10,718 bases of DNA from Methanomassiliicoccales archaeon PtaU1.Bin030 (GTDB lineage: Archaea; Thermoplasmatota; Thermoplasmata; Methanomassiliicoccales; Methanomassiliicoccaceae), in contig MVRB01000214.1 in assembly GCA_002067635.1 (NCBI GenBank), positions 1 to 10,718 on the forward strand, given 5' to 3'. The position numbers were made by a program, and so were the translations under genes. The notes beneath the pieces were generated by a model. The model had not been told where the DNA came from, ran no database searches, and saw nothing but the letters and a program-made list of their open reading frames with translations. Positions 7,244 through 10,718 of the stretch are shown here, piece after piece (position 1 is the stretch's first letter; the number at the start of each line of letters is the position of its first letter).

Positions 7244-7732
7244 ATGAAGATAGTGCCCCTGACCGATGAGGACCGAGTGTCGGTACGCATGCTGGAGCTG
7301 GCATGCGTGCGGGAGTACATCGAGGGGCCCATGGGCATGAAGTGGGACGACTTATCCCAGGAGGTCAGGCAGAAGCTGGGGGCATCGGCCAGCGGATCGT
7401 TCTCGTTCTACCGTGACCAAGGGCTCAGCTTCATCGCCAAAGAGGGGGACAGGGTCGTGGGGTTCGTGTTCGGCCAGATGGTCCAGTGGATAGACGGCAT
7501 AGAGAAGGCGGTGTGGCTGGAGAACATCGGGGTGGACAAGGAGTTCCGCCGGATGGGCATCGGCTACATGCTCTTGCGCCACCTGGCACTGGAGGGCAAG
7601 AAGAAGGGGGCCCAGGTCGTCCACAGCTCGGTGGCCCCGAACAACGTCAGCTCGCTCCTCCTGCACAAGAAGATGGGCTTCCTGGCCGAGGACAGGAAGA
7701 TTGCTTACCTGGACCTGGATAAGTACGTCTAG
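7244..7732 (+). CDS. GNAT-family N-acetyltransferase
   Basis: The 162-residue product is a single GNAT domain that would transfer an acetyl group from acetyl-CoA to an amine. Strands WLENIGVDKEFRR (91-103) lead into the acetyl-CoA pyrophosphate loop RRMGIG (102-107; the R/Q-x-x-G-x-G/A motif), followed by a helix. The later SVAPNNVSSLLLHKKMGF (129-146) is the typical 'N..a..lY.k.GF' segment. The substrate cannot be told from sequence. It has some resemblance to RimI-like protein acetyltransferases, but its first 60 residues, with EYIEGPMGMKW, are not a standard match I recognise. It is the third gene of the prf1-argS operon, with a 1-base gap after argS. Its TAG stop lies in the CTAG shared with the convergent ligase gene. 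Confidence 0.9.
   Translation: MKIVPLTDEDRVSVRMLELACVREYIEGPMGMKWDDLSQEVRQKLGASASGSFSFYRDQGLSFIAKEGDRVVGFVFGQMVQWIDGIEKAVWLENIGVDKEFRRMGIGYMLLRHLALEGKKKGAQVVHSSVAPNNVSSLLLHKKMGFLAEDRKIAYLDLDKYV
7729..7732. other. CTAG shared by two convergent stop codons
   Basis: The plus-strand GNAT gene stops at TAG 7730-7732 and the minus-strand ligase stops at TAG 7731-7729. The two reading frames therefore overlap by four bases and each stop is the complement of the other within one palindrome. No room remains for a terminator between the genes. Confidence 0.95.
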
Positions 7733-8457
7733 CGCAGATATGTGTGCTCGTCCCGGCCGTACTTCGTGGCCACAAGCTCGTCCACGTCCTTGACCTCGCT
7801 TGAGGTCAGCGTCCCCCTCTCGATGGAGCATCCCAGCGCTCTCGAGAACCCCCGGACCACCGCCTTTTTCACCGCATCCATGGACGGCACAGGCTCTATA
7901 AGCTCGGACAATGAGACCATGGATGCGCGGACGCGCTTGCTCGAGCGCAGGACGGCGAACATCCTATCATAGTCGACGCTCACCAGAAGTGTGCCATGCT
8001 GCAGGACCGCGCAGCCCCTGCGCATCTGAGCGCTCCCGGAGATCTTGCGGCCGTCGACCAGGATATCGTTCACAGGCCTGTAATCAGCCCTCACCCCCAG
8101 CTCCTCCAGGCCCAGCACCAGACCCTGGCAGAGCATGCGGAAGGTCGTTTGGGGGTCCTCGGGGACAGAGCGGCGGTCCATGATCACGGAGTAGATAAGC
8201 TGTCCTGGATCAGTGTAGATGGCGCTGCCGCCGCTCGCCCGCCGCACCGTTTTCACCCCCAGCCTCTCCATGGCTCCCTTGTCCAGGCACGTACTCGTCC
8301 TTTCAAAATAGCCCAGGGAGACCGTGGGACGGTCCCTGCGGTACAGATGGAGCGTATCGGGTACCGAACCCCTGTCCCTCGCCAGGAGGATGGCCTCGTC
8401 GATGGCCGCAGAGCGCTCCGGGCTCACCAGGTCCGAGTCCACGAGACGAAAGTGCAT
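7729..8457 (-). CDS. Lipoate-protein ligase A-like protein (catalytic domain only)
   Basis: The 242-residue product has the BPL/LplA/LipB fold, which activates lipoate (or a related acid) as an acyl-adenylate and attaches it to a lysine of lipoyl domains. Motifs are RRASGGSAIYTDPGQLIYS (72-90), NDILVDGRKISGSAQ (130-144) with the catalytic-type Lys138, and LQHGTLL (152-158). The C-terminus TKYGRDEHTYLR ends as in this family. The LplA C-terminal accessory domain is absent, as in archaeal two-part ligases whose partner LplB is separate; no LplB, lipoyl synthase or lipoylated enzyme gene is in the window. The Cys-containing insert before the Gly-Arg-Lys motif that marks LipM octanoyltransferases is missing, favouring a ligase. 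The first motif deviates from the usual SGGGAVYHD.GN. The gene follows purP by 13 bases and probably shares its transcript. Confidence 0.82.
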   Translation of the reverse strand: MHFRLVDSDLVSPERSAAIDEAILLARDRGSVPDTLHLYRRDRPTVSLGYFERTSTCLDKGAMERLGVKTVRRASGGSAIYTDPGQLIYSVIMDRRSVPEDPQTTFRMLCQGLVLGLEELGVRADYRPVNDILVDGRKISGSAQMRRGCAVLQHGTLLVSVDYDRMFAVLRSSKRVRASMVSLSELIEPVPSMDAVKKAVVRGFSRALGCSIERGTLTSSEVKDVDELVATKYGRDEHTYLR

Positions 8458-8470
8458 GGGACCGTTCCGC

Positions 8471-9628
8471 TCAGGTCACGATCTCCTTGAGGCGCCCTTC
8501 CTCCACGGCTCTCCTCACCTCCATGGCCAGCCTGCGCCCGGTGGACATGTTCTTGCGCCACAGGGAGTTGCCGTAGGCGTGCCCCACGTTCATGTGGACG
8601 TTGGTCCCGCCGCCTATGCGCGGCGCCACATCGTAGATGAAGAAGTTGAGGTCCTTGTCCACGCAGGTCTGTAGGCAGAACGGTCCGATGATGCCGGGGG
8701 ATAACAGCTCCTTGGTCGCCTGGACATACTTCTCTGCAAGCTCGAAGGCCTTCTCCAGCAGGCTCTCCCGCAGGGTAGCGGAGTTGTGGCCGCAGACAGT
8801 GTACTCGGGCACCCTCTGCGCTTCGTTCAGGGTGATCTGCTGGGCAGCGGGTATCCGCACGTGGCCGTCTAGGGAGCTCTCGAACCTCCAGTCCACCCCT
8901 ATCAGCTCCACCCTATCCCCGCGCTTCTCCAGCGGCGAGTAGAAGAAGTCCAGGTTGAACACGGGGCCTATGATGTACTCCTCCACCCTCGCGCTCTCGA
9001 GGGTCTCGCGGTCGATTACCCCCTGCTTGATCAGCTGCTCCGATTTCTGAACGTACTCATCGTATGTCGCGCAGGTGAAGAAGCCCCTTTCCAGCTTCTT
9101 CTTGGCATGATGGAGCTTCACGATGCTGAGGGAGTCGATGTCCTGGGGGTCAGCGATCTTCCGGGGGTAGGGCATGCCCGCCTGGTCGAGGAGCCAGTAG
9201 TAGTCCCGGGGCCCGCCCCGGTCCTCGCTGCGTAGGAGGTTCCGCGATCCCACGAGGGGCACCAGGAAGTCGTTCTCCACCGAATCGATGGAGCAGTAGG
9301 AGGTGAAGGAGCGGTTGGGCACGAAGAGGACGCTGCGGCTCCGGAGGTCCGACATGATGTCCGGTCTCAGGATGTCCTTGAACTTCGGCAGCAGCATGAC
9401 CTCGTCCACCATCCCCCGGGTCACCTTGTCCTTCTTGTCACGGTACGCCTTGAAGTAGCGGGAATAAGGCGCATCCCTTCCCTCCTGGCATACCGCCAGG
9501 GTATGGAAGCCCTCCTCCACCGCGCCGTCGCAGGTGTCGAGCGCGGAGTGGGAGCCGATGACGCCTATCATTGCATTGCTGGGATCATAGTCCTCAAGGA
9601 CCTCGTGGATAGCCTTACGGTCGATCAT
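8471..9628 (-). CDS. purP: PurP family: formate-dependent FAICAR synthetase (AICAR formyl ligase)
   Basis: PurP makes FAICAR from AICAR, formate and ATP in the ninth step of purine synthesis. It replaces the formyl-folate-dependent PurH activity in many archaea. The 385-residue ATP-grasp protein has the N-terminal domain start IGVIGSHSALDTCDGAVEEG (21-40) and AVCQEGRDAPYSRYF (45-59). Central ATP-grasp strands include VEEYIIGPVFNLDFFY (215-230), and the C-terminal segment has IYDVAPRIGGGTNVHM (331-346) with metal and nucleotide ligands. The family also contains paralogues whose activity is unproven, so the step is inferred from overall similarity. The ATG at 9628 has only GAGGGT close upstream. 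The TATA-like box at 9663-9668 would give a short leader. It is the first gene of a pair with the ligase. Confidence 0.9.
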   Translation of the reverse strand: MIDRKAIHEVLEDYDPSNAMIGVIGSHSALDTCDGAVEEGFHTLAVCQEGRDAPYSRYFKAYRDKKDKVTRGMVDEVMLLPKFKDILRPDIMSDLRSRSVLFVPNRSFTSYCSIDSVENDFLVPLVGSRNLLRSEDRGGPRDYYWLLDQAGMPYPRKIADPQDIDSLSIVKLHHAKKKLERGFFTCATYDEYVQKSEQLIKQGVIDRETLESARVEEYIIGPVFNLDFFYSPLEKRGDRVELIGVDWRFESSLDGHVRIPAAQQITLNEAQRVPEYTVCGHNSATLRESLLEKAFELAEKYVQATKELLSPGIIGPFCLQTCVDKDLNFFIYDVAPRIGGGTNVHMNVGHAYGNSLWRKNMSTGRRLAMEVRRAVEEGRLKEIVT

Positions 9629-9662
9629 GGACCCTCGCCTTATAACCCGAACGTGGTGGAGA

Positions 9663-9668
9663 GTATAA
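9663..9668 (-). promoter_or_regulatory. TATA-like box for purP-ligase pair
   Basis: TTATAC on the minus strand (in GGCTTATACTCTCC) is centred about 37 bases before the purP ATG, giving a predicted leader near 12 bases. A second TTATAA at about 9639-9644 is too close to the ATG for that start. Confidence 0.45.
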
Positions 9669-9683
9669 GCCTGTCGGGAACTC

Positions 9684-9700
9684 CTGAAAGGGATTTTCAG
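9684..9700 (-). terminator. Perfect 6-bp hairpin after the transporter gene
   Basis: CTGAAA and TTTCAG flank a five-base loop, 13 bases after the stop of the MgtE-like gene and upstream of the purP promoter. There is no strong T-run after it, so the terminator role is a guess; a regulatory site for purP is an alternative. Confidence 0.3.
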
Positions 9701-9712
9701 AATGGCTGCCGA

Positions 9713-10718
9713 TCAGCTCACGGACAGCCCCATGATGACAATGAAGACCATGAGCGCCACCGCCCCGACCGAGTCTATGGCCGAGGAGGTCAATGGTATG
9801 GAATGGTCGTCGGGGTCGAGGGAGAAGCGGTACGTCAGCACGGCCACATAGTAGGCGATGATGTTGAGCACCGAAACCGTCACCAAACCTGCGGTCAGCG
9901 ACAGGAACACCATCTCCCACAGGGGTGGGGAGGCCAGCCCCAGGAGCAGTCCCACGGCATAGGAAGATATGCCCAGGAGGGTGAACACCCACAGAGCGAA
10001 GATGTAAATGATGGCGAAGTTCTCCATGGCCACCCTTCCCGGGGCCTTCCCTGGCTCCAGGATACCCATGTGCAGCAGGGAGGCGAAGCGGGATGTGAGG
10101 ATGCCACCCAGGGCATTGGCGTCCTCCAGGAAGGGAGGTATCAGGACCAGCAGTACTGGTAAGGCCACCAAGGCCTCCAGCTGTTGCTCTATGGTCACCC
10201 CCGCGATGATGTCCAGCAGTATGCACACGGTGAGCACGGGGGCGCTATGCACGAAGATGCGCCTCATCTCCGCTGCCCCCTTGGACACGGCCATCCCCAC
10301 CAGCACGATGGTGACGAGGATGAACATTATCGAGAACAGGAGGATGGTGATGTCCGGGGAATTGAGAACGATTATCGCCGAAAGGAACAGCATGGGCAGG
10401 GTGACTATGTCCCCGGCTGCTGTGATCAGGGGGGCGGATATGTTGTCGATGTCCCAGTTGCGACGGAACCCGATGCCCGCCACGATGATGTTGATGAGGA
10501 TGAGGACCAGGCCGGCAAGCATGCCGCCCAGGACCGATATGAAGACCAGTTTCTCCACGGACATGGACTCCAGGCCTAGCAGGAAGCAGGTGGCGTTGGC
10601 GAGGACGCCCATGAGGACGGACATGACCAGGGTGAGAAGCAAAGAGGACTCCATGTTCGATCGGAGGATGCTCCCCTTGCGGAAGGAGACCTCAAAGGTG
10701 CCGATGTGCATCGCTGTG
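9713..10718 (-). CDS. MgtE/SLC41-type divalent cation transporter, 5' end cut by window
   Basis: The visible 335 residues are almost all hydrophobic helices, so this is an integral membrane protein, probably transporting Mg2+ or a similar ion. It consists of two repeats of the MgtE membrane domain. Counting from the Met at 10711, MHIGTFEV (1-8) and DIDNISAPLITAAGDIVTLP (87-106) in repeat one match LHMGILEP (213-220) and DPDDHSIPLTSSAIDSVGA (299-317) in repeat two. In both the spacing is 86 residues, and the conserved Asp101 and Asp313 are also 212 apart. Repeat two begins well before its LHMG, with IPPFLEDANALGGILTSRF (191-209), so repeat one must lack about 60 residues here. The frame is open to the window end (T-A before MHIG), so the Met at 10711 is internal, not the start. 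No MgtE-N or CBS regulatory domain is visible. Confidence 0.85.
   Translation of the reverse strand, partial: TAMHIGTFEVSFRKGSILRSNMESSLLLTLVMSVLMGVLANATCFLLGLESMSVEKLVFISVLGGMLAGLVLILINIIVAGIGFRRNWDIDNISAPLITAAGDIVTLPMLFLSAIIVLNSPDITILLFSIMFILVTIVLVGMAVSKGAAEMRRIFVHSAPVLTVCILLDIIAGVTIEQQLEALVALPVLLVLIPPFLEDANALGGILTSRFASLLHMGILEPGKAPGRVAMENFAIIYIFALWVFTLLGISSYAVGLLLGLASPPLWEMVFLSLTAGLVTVSVLNIIAYYVAVLTYRFSLDPDDHSIPLTSSAIDSVGAVALMVFIVIMGLSVS

Noticed and set aside
6310..7338. 342-codon minus-strand open frame opposite argS
   Set aside because: It is antisense to a clear ArgRS with all motifs; long shadow frames are expected at this GC content, and its protein is leucine, glycine and histidine rich with no recognisable domain.
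7733..7972. Read-through of the GNAT TAG as pyrrolysine, adding about 80 codons
   Set aside because: The extension is antisense to the ligase gene, has no domain, and the GNAT domain is already complete at the TAG.
9615..10226. 203-codon minus-strand frame overlapping the transporter gene
   Set aside because: It is in another frame of a well supported membrane protein; the product is a Gly/His/Arg-rich shadow.
10709..10711. ATG at 10711-10709 as the transporter start
   Set aside because: It falls on the conserved HIG segment of repeat one; comparison with repeat two shows about 60 residues are missing before it and the frame is open to the edge.
1..10718. CRISPR array, insertion sequence, phage or defence genes, tRNA or rRNA
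   Set aside because: No regularly spaced repeats, transposase or integrase motifs, tRNA T-loop signatures or rRNA-like stretches were seen on either strand.

Overview
The window reads as a stretch of archaeal chromosome of about 60% GC. Three things point to Archaea. Several genes are archaeal or archaeal-type: NIKS/GGQ release factor aRF1, GEK1-type D-aminoacyl-tRNA deacylase, archaeal UMP kinase and the ATP/formate-dependent purine enzyme PurP. Genes are preceded by TATA-like boxes rather than -35/-10 pairs. Shine-Dalgarno use is mixed. The gene complement and GC suggest Thermoplasmata, perhaps Methanomassiliicoccales; this is an inference from impressions of protein style, not a database result.

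Layout, left to right. Positions 1-44 may hold the first codons of a minus-strand gene running off the left edge. Positions 129-1541 (minus) encode a soluble PAS-PAS-coiled coil-GAF sensor with no kinase or other output domain. Divergent from it is dtdA (1708-2562, plus), whose stop lies 3 bases from the stop of a convergent AhpD/carboxymuconolactone decarboxylase-like gene (2566-3045, minus). pyrH (3110-3790, minus) lies just upstream of that gene. Positions 3791-4273 form the largest gap and contain promoters and at most one doubtful small ORF.

Next comes a tightly packed plus-strand translation operon: prf1 (aRF1, 4274-5527), argS (5527-7242, overlapping by one base as TGATG) and a GNAT acetyltransferase (7244-7732, after a 1-base gap). 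It meets head-on a minus-strand pair, purP (8471-9628) followed 13 bases later by a stand-alone lipoate-protein ligase-like gene (7729-8457). The two TAG stop codons at the meeting point are the two strands of a single CTAG. At the right edge (9713-10718, minus) is an MgtE/SLC41-type divalent cation transporter that is cut by the window end; its two internal repeats align with a period of exactly 212 residues.

Most genes are housekeeping: translation termination, tRNA charging and proofreading, nucleotide synthesis, cofactor attachment and Mg2+ transport. I see no CRISPR array, insertion sequence, tRNA, rRNA, phage gene or defence island. I did not find a convincing new biological system. The points worth a second look are the acetyltransferase coupled to aRF1-argS, the altered active-site motifs in the AhpD-like and lipoate ligase-like proteins, the output-less sensor, and the 480-base gap.
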